From positions 4,254,217-4,318,216 of the forward strand of contig OX463859.1 in assembly GCA_949825065.1 (NCBI GenBank): DNA of 64,000 nucleotides, given 5' to 3'. This DNA is from Odontocerum albicorne. Its lineage: Eukaryota > Arthropoda > Insecta > Trichoptera > Odontoceridae. Within the stretch, counting starts at the first letter, position 1, and the number at the start of each line of letters is the position of its first letter. The translations under genes and the position numbers were made by a program. This document shows, piece by piece, positions 24,575-37,534 of the stretch. The notes under the pieces are model-generated. The model did no database searches and had not been told where the DNA came from. It saw only the letters and a list, made by a program, of their open reading frames with translations.

Positions 24575-26686
24575 ATTAATCACCCTCAAATACCAAAAAA
24601 CAAGTGTTTTGTGAATTAAATAATTTTTTTGAGCAGTTTCGTCTTTTGGGACTAAGAACCTTTAAAGTTTAATCAATTTTTTTTTGTCTGATTTCACATT
24701 TTTTCTTATTTATTATTGATAAGCGATATAAATAACCCTCAAATACCAAAAAACAAGTGTTTTGTGAGTTAAATATTTTTTGAGCAGTTTCGTCTTTTGG
24801 GACTAAGAACCTTTCAAGTTTAATCAAATTTTTTTTGTCTGATTTCACATTTTTTCTTATTTATTATTGATAAGCGATATAAATAACCCTCAAATACCAA
24901 AAAACAAGTGTTTTGTGAGTTAAATATTTTTTGAGCAGTTACGTATTTTGGGACTAAGAACCTTTACAGTTTAATCAAAAAATTTTTGTCTGATTTCATA
25001 TTTTTTCTTACTTATTATTGATAAGCGATATTAATAACCCTCAAATACCAAAAAACAAGTGTTTTGTGAGTTAAATATTTTTTGAGCAGTTTCGTCTTTT
25101 GGGACTAAGAACCTTTCAAGTTTAATCAATTTTTTTTTGTCTGATTTCATATTTTTTCTTACTTATTATTGATAAGCGATATTAATAACCCTCAAAAACC
25201 AAAAAACAAGTGTTTTGTGAGTTAATTATTTTTTGAGCAGTTTCGTCTTTTGGGACTAAGAACCTTTCAAGTTTAATCAATTTTTTTTTTCTGATTTCAT
25301 ATTTTTTCTTACTTATTATTGATAAGCGATATTAATTACCCTCAAATACAAAAAAACAAGTGTTTTGTGAGTTAAATATTTTTTGCGCATTTTCCTCTAT
25401 TAAGACTAAGAACGATTCAAGTTTAGTCAATTTTTTTTGTCTGATTTTATATTATTACTTACTTATTATTGATAAGCGATATTAATAACCCTCAAATACC
25501 AAAAAACAAGCGTTTTGTGAGTTAAATATTTTTTGAGCAGTTTCGTCTTTTGGGACTAAGAACCTTTCAAGTGTTATCAATTTTTTTTTTCAGATTTCAT
25601 ATTTTTTCTTACTTATTATTGATAAGCGATATAAATAACCCTCAAATACCAAAAAACAAGTGTTTTGTGAGTTAAATATTTTTTGAGCAGTTTTGTCTTT
25701 TAAGACTAAGAACCTTTCAAGTTTAATCAAAAAATTTTTGTCTGATTTCATATTTTTTCTTACTTATTATTGATAAGCGATATTAATAACCCTCAAATAC
25801 CAAAAAACAAGTGTTTTGCGAGTTAAATATTTTTTGAGCAGTTTCGTCTTTTGGGACTAAGAACCTTTCAAGTTCAATCAATTTTTTTTTGTCCTATTTC
25901 ATATTATTTCTTACTTATTATTGATAAGCGATATTAATAACCCTCAAATACCAAAAAACAAGTGTTTTGTGAGTTAAATATTTTTTGCGCATTTTCCTCC
26001 ATTGAGACTAAGAACCTTTCAAGTTTAGTCAAATTTTTTTTGTCTGATTTCATATTATTACTTACTTATTATTGATAAGCGATATTAATCACCCTCAAAT
26101 ACCAAAAAACAAGTGTTTTGTGAATTAAATAATTTTTTGAGCAGTTTCGTCTTTTGGGACTAAGAACCTTTCAAGTTAAATCAATTTTTTTTGTCTGATT
26201 TCACATTTTTTCTTATTTATTATTGATAAGCGATATACATAATTCTCAAATACCAAAAAACAAGTGTTTTGTGAGTTAATTATTTTTTGAGCAGTTTTGT
26301 CTTTTAAGACTAAGAACCTTTACAGTTTAATCAAAAAAAATTTGTCTGATTTCATATTTTTTCTTACTTATTATTGATAAGCGATATTAATAACCCTCAA
26401 ATACCAAAAAACAAGTGTTTTGCGAGTTAAATATTTTTTTAACAGTTTCGTCTTTTGAGACTAAGAACCTTTCAAGTTAAATCAATTTTTTTTGTCTTAT
26501 TTCATATTATTTCTTACTTATTATTGATAAGCGATATTAATAACCCTCAAATACCAAAAATTAAGTGTTTTGTGAGTTAAATATTTTTTGAGCAGTTTCG
26601 TCTTTTGGGACTAAGAACCTTTCAAGTTTAATAAATTTTTTTTTGTCTGATTTCATATTTTTTCTTACTTATTATTGATAAGCGAT
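24575..26686. repeat. 14-monomer sub-repeat, unit C copy 2 (complete)
   Basis: All fourteen monomers in order (2112 bp), matching B copy 2 and including TTTTTTTAACAG near 26,440. An AATTA state near 26,277 replaces AAATA in the ATACATAATTCTC monomer. Confidence 0.83.
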
Positions 26687-26836
26687 ATTAATAACCCTCA
26701 AATACCAAAAAACAAGTGTTTTGTGAGTTAATTATTTTTTGAGCAGTTTCGTCTTTTGGGACTAAGAACCTTTCAAGTTTAATCAATTTTTTTTTTCTGA
26801 TTTCATATTTTTTCTTACTTATTATTAATAAGCGAT

Positions 26837-27890
26837 ATTAATAACCCTCAAATACAAAAAAACAACTGTTTTGTGAGTTAAATATTTTTTGCGCATTTTC
26901 CTCTATTTAGACTAAGAACGATTCAAGTTTAGTCAATTTTTTTTGTCTGATTTTATATTATTACTTACTTATTATTGATAAGCGATATTAATAACCCTCA
27001 AATACCAAAAAACAAGCGTTTTGTGAGTTAAATATTTTTTGAGCAGTTACGTCTTTTGGGACTAAGAACCTTTCAAGTGTTATCAATTTTTTTTTTCTGA
27101 TTTCATATTTTTTCTTACTTATTATTGATAAGCGATATTAATAACCCTCAAATACCAAAAAACAAGTGTTTTGTGAGTTAAATATTTTTTGAGCAGTTTT
27201 GTCTTTTAAGACTAAGAACCTTTCAAGTTTAATCAAAAAATTTTTGTCTGATTTCATATTTTTTCTTACTTATTATTGATAAGCGATATTAATAACCCTC
27301 AAATACCAAAAAACAAGTGTTTTGCGAGTTAAATATTTTTTGAGCAGTTTCGTCTTTTGGGACTTAGAACCTTTCAAGTTTAATCAATTTTTTTTTGTCT
27401 TATTTCATATTATTTCTTACTTATTATTGATAAGCGATATTAATAACCCTCAAATACCAAAAAACAAGTGTTTTGTGAGTTAATTATTTTTTGAGCAGTT
27501 TCGTCTTTTGGGACTAAGAACCTTTCAAGTTTAATCAATTTTTTTTTGTCTGATTTCACATTTTTTCTTACTTATTATTGATAAGCGATATAAATAACCC
27601 TCAAATACAAAAAAACAAGTGTTTTGTGAGTTAAATATTTTTTGCGCATTTTCCTCTATTGAGACTAAGAACCTTTCAAGTTTAATAAATTTTTTTTTGT
27701 CTGATTTCATATTTTTTCTTACTTATTATTGATAAGCGATATTAATAACCCTCAAATACCAAAAAACAAGTGTTTTGTGAGTTAATTATTTTTTGAGCAG
27801 TTTCGTCTTTTGGGACTAAGAACCTTTCAAGTTTAATCAATTTTTTTTTTCTGATTTCATATTTTTTCTTACTTATTATTAATAAGCGAT
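26837..27890. repeat. Collapsed unit C' (7 monomers, 1054 bp)
   Basis: Begins with CAACTG and ends with TTAATAAGCGAT like a full unit, but keeps only seven monomers. Monomers 1-4 match the start of B and C. A switch within about 27,365-27,480 then leads to the AATTA/TTTCACATT monomer that in B lies near 11,160. A second switch within about 27,660-27,672 joins a GCGCATTTTCC head to the AACCTTTCAAGTTTAATAAA tail that in B lies near 17,270. Two internal losses have therefore reduced a ~9-kb unit to about 1 kb without breaking monomer phase. Confidence 0.82.
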
Positions 27891-28493
27891 ATTAATAACC
27901 CTCAAATACAAAAAAACAACTGTTTTGTGAGTTAAATATTTTTTGCGCATTTTCCTCTATTTAGACTAAGAACGATTCAAGTTTAGTCAATTTTTTTTGT
28001 CTGATTTTATATTATTACTTACTTATTATTGATAAGCGATATTAATAACCCTCAAATACCAAAAAACAAGCGTTTTGTGAGTTAAATATTTTTTGAGCAG
28101 TTACGTCTTTTGGGACTAAGAACCTTTCAAGTGTTATCAATTTTTTTTTTCTGATTTCATATTTTTTCTTACTTATTATTGATAAGCGATATTAATAACC
28201 CTCAAATACCAAAAAACAAGTGTTTTGTGAGTTAAATATTTTTTGAGCAGTTTTGTCTTTTAAGACTAAGAACCTTTCAAGTTTAATCAAAAAATTTTTG
28301 TCTGATTTCATATTTTTTCTTACTTATTATTGATAAGCGATATTAATAACCCTCAAATACCAAAAAACAAGTGTTTTGCGAGTTAAATATTTTTTGAGCA
28401 GTTTCGTCTTTTGGGACTTAGAACCTTTCAAGTTTAATCAATTTTTTTTTGTCTTATTTCATATTATTTCTTACTTATTATTGATAAGCGATA

Positions 28494-28643
28494 TTAATAA
28501 CCCTCAAATACCAAAAAACAAGTGTTTTGCGAGTTAAATATTTTTTGAGCAGTTTCGTCTTTTGGGACTTAGAACCTTTCAAGTTTAATCAATTTTTTTT
28601 TGTCTGATTTAATATTATTACTTACTTATTATTGATAAGCGAT
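28494..28643. repeat. Hybrid monomer at a 13-monomer loss in unit D
   Basis: The head is the GCGAG/CTTAG type found near 9,500 in B. After about 28,570-28,607 it has the GTCTGATTTAATATTATTAC tail found near 11,430 in B. The next monomer (28644) is ATTAATACC/CAAGCG. The intervening monomers of B and C are absent, and the distance from unit start to the 28,946 monomer is shorter by 1964 bp. Confidence 0.8.
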
Positions 28644-29845
28644 ATTAATACCCCTCAAATACCAAAAAACAAGCGTTTTGTGAGTTAAATATTTTTTGAG
28701 CAGTTTCGTCTTTTGGGACTAAGAACCTTTCAAGTGTAATCAATTTTTTTTTGTCTGATTTCATATTTTTTCTTACTTATTATTGATAAGCGATATTAAT
28801 TACCCTCAAATACAAAAAAACAAGTGTTTTGTGAGTTAAATATTTCTTGCTCATTTTCCTCTATTGAGACTAAGAACGATTCATGTGTAGTCAATTTTTT
28901 TTGTCTGATTTAATATTATTACTTACTTATTATTGATAAGCGATATTAATACCCCTCAAATACCAAAAAACAAGCGTTTTGTGAGTTAAATATTTTTTGA
29001 GCAGTTTCGTCTTTTGGGACTAAGAACCTTTCAAGTTTAATCAATTTTTTTTGTCTGATTTCATATTTTTTCTTACTTATTATTGATAAGCGATATAAAT
29101 AACCCTCAAATACCAAAAAACAAGTGTTTTGTGAGTTAAATATTTTTTGAGCAGTTTCGTCCTTTGGGACTAAGAACCTTTCAAGTTTAATCAATTTTTT
29201 TTGTCTGATTTCATATTTTTTCTTACTTATTATTGATAAGCGATATTAATAACCCTCAAATACAAAAAAACAAGTGTTTTGTGAGTTAAATATTTTTTGC
29301 GCATTTTCCTCTATTGAGACTAAGAACGATTCAAGTTAAGTAAATTTTTTTTGTCTGATTTAATATTATTACTTACTTATTATTGATAAGCGATATTAAT
29401 ACCCCTCAAATACCAAAAAACAAGCGTTTTGTGAGTTAAATATTTTTTGAGCAGTTTCGTCTTTTGGGACTAAGAACCTTTCAAGTGTAATCAATTTTTT
29501 TTTGTCTGATTTCATATTTTTTCTTACTTATTATTGATAAGCGATATTAATTACCCTCAAATACAAAAAAACAAGTGTTTTGTGAGTTAAATATTTTTTG
29601 CGCATTTTCCTCTATTGAGACTAAGAACGATTCAAGTTAAGTCAATTTTTTTGTCTGATTTAATATTATTACTTACTTATTATTGATAAGCGATATTAAT
29701 ACCCCTCAAATACCAAAAAACAAGCGTTTTGTGAGTTAAATATTTTTTGACCAGTTTCGTCTTATGGGACTAAGAACCTTTCAAGTGTAATCAATTTTTT
29801 TTTGTCTGATTTCATATTTTCCCTTACTTATTATTGATAAGCGAT
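28644..29845. repeat. Alternating two-subtype block, unit D (8 monomers)
   Basis: The block lacks its first GCGCATTTTCC monomer, whose tail is fused to the hybrid just before it. It has private changes GCTCATTTT near 28,850 and TTTTGACCAG near 29,748. It ends with TTTTCCCTTAC and is followed by an ATAAATA head, as in E and H. Confidence 0.78.
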
Positions 29846-31357
29846 ATAAATAACCCTCAAATACCAAAAAACAAGTGTTTTGTGAGTTAAATATTTTTTG
29901 AGCAGTTTTGTCTTTTGGGACTTAGAACCTTTCAAGTTTTATCAATTTTTTTTTGTCTTATTTCATATTATTTCTAACTTATTATTGATAAGCGATATTA
30001 ATAACCCTCAAATACCAAAAAACAAGTGTTTTGTGAGTTAAATATTTTTTGAGCAGTTTCGTCTTTTGGGACTAAGAACCTTTCAAGTTTAATCAATTTT
30101 TTTTTTGTCCTATTTCATATTATTTCTTACTTATTATTGATAAGCGATATTAATAACCCTCAAATACCAAAAAACAAGTGTTTTGTGAGTTAAATATTTT
30201 TTGAGCAGTTTCGTCTTTTGGGACTAAGAACCTTTCAAGTTTAATAATTTTTTTTTTGTCTGATTTCATATTTTTTCTTACTTATTATTGATAAGCGATA
30301 TTAATCACCCTCAAATACCAAAAAACAAGTGTTTTGCGACTTAAATATTTTTTGAGCAGTTTCGTCTTTTGGGACTTAGAACCTTTCAAGTTTTATCAAT
30401 TTTTTTTTGTCTTATTTCATATTATTTCTAACTTATTATTGATAAGCGATATTAATAACCCTCAAATACCAAAAAACAAGTGTTTTGTGAGTTAAATATT
30501 TTTTGAGCAGTTTCGTCTTTTGGGACTAAGAACCTTTCAAGTTTAATAATTTTTTTTTTGTCTGATTTCATATTTTTTCTTACTTATTATTGATAAGCGA
30601 TATTAATCACCCTCAAATACCAAAAAACAAGTGTTTTGTGAATTAAATAATTTTTTTGAGCAGTTTCGTCTTTTGGGACTAAGAACCTTTAAAGTTTAAT
30701 CAATTTTTTTTTGTCTGATTTCACATTTTTTCTTATTTATTATTGATAAGCGATATAAATAACCCTCAAATACCAAAAAACAAGTGTTTTGTGAGTTAAA
30801 TATTTTTTGAGCAGTTTCGTCTTTTGGGACTAAGAACCTTTCAAGTTTAATCAAATTTTTTTTGTCTGATTTCACATTTTTTCTTATTTATTATTGATAA
30901 GCGATATAAATAACCCTCAAATACCAAAAAACAAGTGTTTTGTGAGTTAAATATTTTTTGAGCAGTTACGTATTTTGGGACTAAGAACCTTTACAGTTTA
31001 ATCAAAAAATTTTTGTCTGATTTCATATTTTTTCTTACTTATTATTGATAAGCGATATTAATAACCCTCAAATACCAAAAAACAAGTGTTTTGTGAGTTA
31101 AATATTTTTTGAGCAGTTTCGTCTTTTGGGACTAAGAACCTTTCAAGTTTAATCAATTTTTTTTTGTCTGATTTCATATTTTTTCTTACTTATTATTGAT
31201 AAGCGATATTAATAACCCTCAAAAACCAAAAAACAAGTGTTTTGTGAGTTAATTATTTTTTGAGCAGTTTCGTCTTTTGGGACTAAGAACCTTTCAAGTT
31301 TAATCAATTTTTTTTTTCTGATTTCATATTTTTTCTTACTTATTATTGATAAGCGAT

Positions 31358-33015
31358 ATTAATTACCCTCAAATACAAAAAAACAAGTGTTTTGTGAGTT
31401 AAATATTTTTTGCGCAGTTTTGTCTTTTAAGACTAAGAACCTTTCAAGTTTAATCAAAAAATTTTTGTTTGATTTCATATTTTTTCTGACTTATTATTGA
31501 TAAGCGATATTAATAACCCTCAAATACCAAAAAACAAGTGTTTTGCGAGTTAAATATTTTTTGAGCAGTTTCGTCTTTTGGGACTAAGAACCTTTCAAGT
31601 TTAATAATTTTTTTTTTGTCTGATTTCATATTTTTTCTTACTTATTATTGATAAGCGATATTAATCACCCTCAAATACCAAAAAACAAGTGTTTTGCGAC
31701 TTAAATATTTTTTGAGCAGTTTCGTCTTTTGGGACTTAGAACCTTTCAAGTTTTATCAATTTTTTTTTGTCTTATTTCATATTATTTCTAACTTATTATT
31801 GATAAGCGATATAAATAACCCTCAAATACCAAAAAACAAGTGTTTTGTGAGTTAAATATTTTTTGAGCAGTTACGTATTTTGGGACTAAGAACCTTTACA
31901 GTTTAATCAAAAAATTTTTGTCTGATTTCATATTTTTTCTTACTTATTATTGATAAGCGATATTAATAACCCTCAAATACCAAAAAACAAGTGTTTTGTG
32001 AGTTAAATATTTTTTGAGCAGTTTCGTCTTTTGGGACTAAGAACCTTTCAAGTTTAATCAATTTTTTTTTGTCTGATTTCATATTTTTTCTTACTTATTA
32101 TTGATAAGCGATATTAATAACCCTCAAAAACCAAAAAACAAGTGTTTTGTGAGTTAATTATTTTTTGAGCAGTTTCGTCTTTTGGGACTAAGAACCTTTC
32201 AAGTTTAATCAATTTTTTTTTTCTGATTTCATATTTTTTCTTACTTATTATTGATAAGCGATATTAATTACCCTCAAATACAAAAAAACAAGTGTTTTGT
32301 GAGTTAAATATTTTTTGCGCAGTTTTGTCTTTTAAGACTAAGAACCTTTCAAGTTTAATCAAAAAATTTTTGTCTGATTTCATATTTTTTCTGACTTATT
32401 ATTGATAAGCGATATTAATAACCCTCAAATACCAAAAAACAAGTGTTTTGCGAGTTAAATATTTTTTGAGCAGTTTCGTCTTTTGGGACTTAGAACCTTT
32501 CAAGTTTAATCATTTTTTTTTTGTCTTATTTCATATTATTTCTTACTTATTATTGATAAGCGATATTAATAACCCTCAAATACCAAAAAACAAGTGTTTT
32601 GTGAGTTAAATATTTTTTGAGCAGTTTCGTCTTTTGGGACTAAGAACCTTTCAAGTTTAATCAAAAAAATTTTGTCTGATTTCATATTTTTTCTTACTTA
32701 TTATTGATAAGCGATATTAATAACCCTCAAAAACCAAAAAACAAGTGTTTTGTGAGTTAATTATTTTTTGAGCAGTTTCGTCTTTTGGGACTAAGAACCT
32801 TTCAAGTTTAATCAATTTTTTTTTCTGATTTCATATTTTTTCTTACTTATTATTGATAAGCGATATTAATTACCCTCAAATACAAAAAAACAAGTGTTTT
32901 GTGAGTTAAATATTTTTTGCGCAGTTTTGTCTTTTAAGACTAAGAACCTTTCAAGTTTAATCAAAAAATTTTTGTCTGATTTCATATTTTTTCTTACTTA
33001 TTATTGATAAGCGAT
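31358..33015. repeat. Short-period repeats seeded by a hybrid monomer, unit D
   Basis: Three copies of a hybrid monomer that joins TTTTTTGCGC to AGTTTTGTCTTTTAAGAC start at 31358, 32263 and 32865 (steps of 905 and 602 bp). The 602-bp step is a 4-monomer repeat: hybrid, GCGAG, A7T4 canonical, CTCAAAAACC. The longer step contains further hybrids, at about 31,590 (GCGAG head to TTTAATAA tail) and 31,800 (CTAACTT end followed by the ATAAATA/TTACGTATTTTGGG monomer). Confidence 0.8.
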
Positions 33016-34823
33016 ATTAATAACCCTCAAATACCAAAGAACAAGTGTTTTGCGAGTTAAATATTTTTTGAGCAGTTTCGTCTTTTGGGACTTAGAACCT
33101 TTCAAGTTTAATCATTTTTTTTTTGTCTTATTTCATATTATTTCTTACTTATTATTGATAAGCGATATTAATAACCCTCAAATACCAAAAAACAAGTGTT
33201 TTGTGAGTTAAATATTTTTTGAGCAGTTTCGTCTTTTGGGACTAAGAACCTTTCAAGTTTAATCAAAAAAATTTTGTCTGATTTCATATTTTTTCTTACT
33301 TATTATTGATAAGCGATATTAATAACCCTCAAATACCAAAAAACAAGTGTTTTGTGAGTTAATTATTTTTTGAGCAGTTTCGTCTTTTGGGACTAAGAAC
33401 CTTTCAAGTTTAATCAATTTTTTTTTTTCTGATTTCATATTTTTTCTTACTTATTATTGATAAGCGATATTAATAACCCTCAAATACAAAAAAACAAGTG
33501 TTTTGTGAGTTAAATATTTTTTGCGCATTTTCCTCTATTTAGACTAAGAACGATTCAAGTTTAGTCAATTTTTTTTGTCTGATTTTATATTATTACTTAC
33601 TTATTATTGATAAGCGATATTAATAACCCTCAAATACCAAAAAACAAGCGTTTTGTGAGTTAAATATTTTTTGAGCAGTTACGTCTTTTGGGACTAAGAA
33701 CCTTTCAAGTGTTATCAATTTTTTTTTTCTGATTTCATATTTTTTCTTACTTATTATTGATAAGCGATATAAATAACCCTCAAATACCAAAAAACAAGTG
33801 TTTTGTGAGTTAAATATTTTTTGAGCAGTTTTGTCTTTTAAGACTAAGAACGTTTCAAGTTTAATCAAAAAATTTTTGTCTGATTTCATATTTTTTCTTA
33901 CTTATTATTGATAAGCGATATTAATAACCCTCAAATACCAAAAAACAAGTGTTTTGCGAGTTAAATATTTTTTGAGCAGTTTCGTCTTTTGGGACTTAGA
34001 ACCTTTCAAGTTTAATCATTTTTTTTTTGTCTTATTTCATATTATTTCTTACTTATTATTGATAAGCGATATTAATAACCCTCAAATACCAAAAAACAAG
34101 TGTTTTGTGAGTTAAATATTTTTTGAGCAGTTTCGTCTTTTGGGACTAAGAACCTTTCAAGTTTAATCAAAAAAATTTTGTCTGATTTCATATTTTTTCT
34201 TACTTATTATTGATAAGCGATATTAATAACCCTCAAATACCAAAAAACAAGTGTTTTGTGAGTTAATTATTTTTTGAGCAGTTTCGTCTTTTGGGACTAA
34301 GAACCTTTAAAGTTTAATCAATTTTTTTTTTTCTGATTTCATATTTTTTCTTACTTATTATTGATAAGCGATATTAATAACCTTCAAATACAAAAAAACA
34401 AGTGTTTTGTGAGTTAAATATTTTTTGCGCATTTTCCTCTATTTAGACTAAGAACGATTCAAGTTTAGTCAATTTTTTTTGTCTGATTTTATATTATTAC
34501 TTACTTATTATTGATAAGCGATATTAATAACCCTCAAATACCAAAAAACAAGCGTTTTGTGAGTTAAATATTTTTTGAGCAGTTACGTCTTTTGGGACTA
34601 AGAACCTTTCAAGTGTTATCAATTTTTTTTTTCTGATTTCATATTTTTTCTTACTTATTATTGATAAGCGATATAAATAACCCTCAAATACCAAAAAACA
34701 AGTGTTTTGTGAGTTAAATATTTTTTGAGCAGTTTTGTCTTTTAAGACTAAGAACCTTTCAAGTTTAATCAAAAAATTTTTGTCTGATTTCATATTTTTT
34801 CTTACTTATTATTGATAAGCGAT
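33016..34823. repeat. Duplicated 6-monomer block in unit D (2 x 904 bp)
   Basis: Two tandem copies, 33016-33919 and 33920-34823. Order: GCGAG with CTTAG; canonical with an A7T4 tract; AATTA; GCGCATTTTCC; CAAGCG with TTACGTC; ATAAATA with TTTTGTCTTTTAAGAC. The copies differ by only a few bases, for example AACGTTTC near 33,850 and ACCTTCAAATAC near 34,380. The set does not occur as a tandem block in A, B, C, E or H. Confidence 0.83.
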
Positions 34824-37384
34824 ATTAATAACCCTCAAATACCAAAAAACAAGTGTTTTGCGAGTTAAATATTTTTTGAGCAGTTTCGTCTTTTGGGACT
34901 TAGAACCTTTCAAGTTTAACCATTTTTTTTTTGTCTTATTTCATATTATTTCTTACTTATTATTGATAAGCGATATTAATAACCCTCAAATACCAAAAAA
35001 CAAGTGTTTTGTGAGTTAAATATTTTTTGAGCAGTTTCGTCTTTTGGGACTAAGAACCTTTCAAGTTTAATCAATTTTTTTTTGTCTGATTTCATATTTT
35101 TTCTAACTTATTATTGATAAGCGATATTAATAACCCTCAAATACCAAAAAACAAGTGTTTTGTGAGTTAATTATTTTTTGAGCAGTTTCGTCTTTTGGGA
35201 CTAAGAACCTTTCAAGTTAAATCAATTTTTTTTTGTCTGATTTCACATTTTTTCTTATTTATTATTGATAAGCGATATAAATAACCCTCAAATACCAAAA
35301 AACAAGTGTTTTGTGAGTTAAATATTTTTTGCGCATTTTCCTCTATTGAGACTAAAAACGATTCAAGTTAAGTCAATTTTTTTTGTCTGATTTAATATTA
35401 TTACTTACTTATTATTGATAAGCGATATTAATAACCCTCAAATACCAAAAAACAAGTGTTTTGTGAGTTAAATATTTTTTGAGCAGTTTTGTCTTTTAAG
35501 ACTAAGAACCTTTCAAGTTTAATCAAAAAAAATTTGTCTGATTTCATATTTTTTCTTACTTATTATTGATAAGCGATATTAATATCCATCAAATACCAAA
35601 AAACAAGTGTTTTGTGAGTTAATTATTTTTTGAGCAGTTTCGTCTTTTGGGACTAAGAACCTTTCAAGTTTAATCAATTTTTTTTTCTGATTTCATATTT
35701 TTTCTTACTTATTATTGATAAGCGATATTAATAACCCTCAAATACAAAAAAACAAGCGTTTTGTGAGTTAAATATTTTTTGAGCAGTTACGTCTTTTGGG
35801 ACTAAGAACCTTTCAAGTGTTATCAATTTTTTTTTTCTGATTTCATATTTTTTCTTACTTATTATTGATAAGCGATATAAATAACCCTCAAATACCAAAA
35901 AACAAGTGTTTTGTGAGTTAAATATTTTTTGAGCAGTTTTGTCTTTTAGGACTAAGAACCTTTCAAGTTTAATCAAAAAAAATTTGTCTGATTTCATATT
36001 TTTTCTTACTTATTATTGATAAGCGATATTAATTACCCTCAAATACCAAAAAAGAAGTGTTTTGTGAGTTAAATATTTTTTGAGCAGTTTCGTCTTTTGG
36101 GAATAAGAACCTTTCAAGTTTAATAATTTTTTTTTTGTCTGATTTCATATTTTTTTTACTTATTATTGATAAGCGATATTAATAACCCTCAAATACCAAA
36201 AAATAAGTGTTTTGTGAGTTAAATATTTTTTGCGCATTTTCCTCTATTGAGACTAAGAACCTTTCAAGTTTAGTCAATTTTTTTTTGTCTTATTTCATAT
36301 TATTTCTTACTTATTATTGATAAGCGATATTAATAACCCTCAAATACCAAAAAACAAGTGTTTTGTGAGTTAATTATTTTTTGAGCAGTTTCGTCTTTTG
36401 GGACTTAGAACCTTTCAAGTTTAATAAAAATTTTTTTGTCTGATTTCATATTTTTTCTTACTTATTATTGATAAGCGATATATATAACCCTCAAATACCA
36501 AAAAACAAGTGTTTTGTGAGTTAAATGTATTTTGCGCATTTTCCTCTATTGAGACTAAGAACCTTTCAAGTTTAGTCAATTTTTTTTGTATGATTTCATA
36601 TTATTACTTACTTATTATTGATAAGCGATATTAATCACCCTCAAATACCAAAAAACAAGTGTTTTGTGAATCAAATAATTTTTTGAGCAGTTTCGTCTTT
36701 TGGGACTAAGAACCTTTCAAGTTAAATCAATTTTTTTTTGTCTCATTTCACATTTTTTCTTATTTATTATTGATAAGCGATATAAATAACCCTCAAATAC
36801 CAAAAAACAAGTGTTTTGTGAGTTAAATATTTTTTGAGCAGTTTTGTCTTTTAAGACTAAGAACCTTTACAGTTTAATCAAAAAAAATTTGTCTGATTTC
36901 ATATTTTTTCTTACTTATTATTGATAAGCGATATTAATAACCCTCAAATACCAAAAAAGAAGTGTTTTGCGAGTTAAATATTTTTTGAGCAGTTTCGTCT
37001 TTTGAGACTAAGAACCTTTCAAGTTAAATCAATTTTTTTTGTCTTATTTCATATTATTTCTTACTTATTATCGATAAGCGATATTAATAACCCTCAAATA
37101 CCAAAAAACAAGTGTTTTGTGAGTTAAATATTTTTTGAGCAGTTTCGTCTTTTGGGACTTAGAACCTTTCAAGTTAAATCAATTTTTTTTTGTCTGATTT
37201 CATATTTTTTCTTACTTATTATTGATAAGCGATATAAATAACCCTCAAATACCAAAAAACAAGTGTTTTGTGAGTTAATTATTTTTTGAGCAGTTTCGTC
37301 TTTTGGGACTAAGAACCTTTCAAGTTTAATCAAATTTTTTTTGTCTGATTTCACATTTTTTCTTATTTATTATTGATAAGCGAT

Positions 37385-37534
37385 ATTAATAACCCTCAAA
37401 TACCAAAAAACAAGTGTTTTGTGAGTTAAATATTTTTTGCGCAGTTTCGTCTTTTGGGACTAAGAACCTTTCAAGTTTAATCAATTTTTTTTTTCTGATT
37501 TCATATTTTTTCTTACTTATTATTAATAAGCGAT
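37385..37534. repeat. Hybrid closing monomer of unit D
   Basis: Begins as the GCGCATTTTCC monomer at 303 and switches at about 37,440-37,443 to AGTTTCGTC and then the closing TTAATAAGCGAT type. Compared with 303-753 and with 55.92-56.37 kb, two monomers are lost. The offset between the D and G tails changes here from 18,539 to 18,838. Confidence 0.82.

Larger units (their letters stand above)
17491..26836. repeat. Higher-order unit C (62 monomers, 9346 bp)
   Basis: Layout: 17 (17491-20056), 9 alternating (20057-21409), 4 linker (21410-22013), enlarged 14-mer copy 1 of 17 monomers (22014-24574), 14-mer copy 2 (24575-26686), closing monomer (26687-26836). It has the B deletion in copy 1 plus a 4-monomer (600-bp) gain at about 22,769-23,368. 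Apart from that gain it reads almost the same as B, including the TTTTTTTAACAG variant near 26,440. Confidence 0.87.
27891..37534. repeat. Rearranged higher-order unit D (about 64 monomers, 9644 bp)
   Basis: Starts like C, but a hybrid monomer at about 28,570-28,607 skips 13 monomers straight into the alternating block (28644-29845). It then carries a reshuffled linker and 14-mer region (29846-31357), a zone of hybrid-containing short repeats (31358-33015), a duplicated 6-monomer block (33016-34823), and a tail (34824-37534) whose monomer order differs from A, B, C, E and H but is shared with G. The last monomer is itself a hybrid. Confidence 0.82.
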
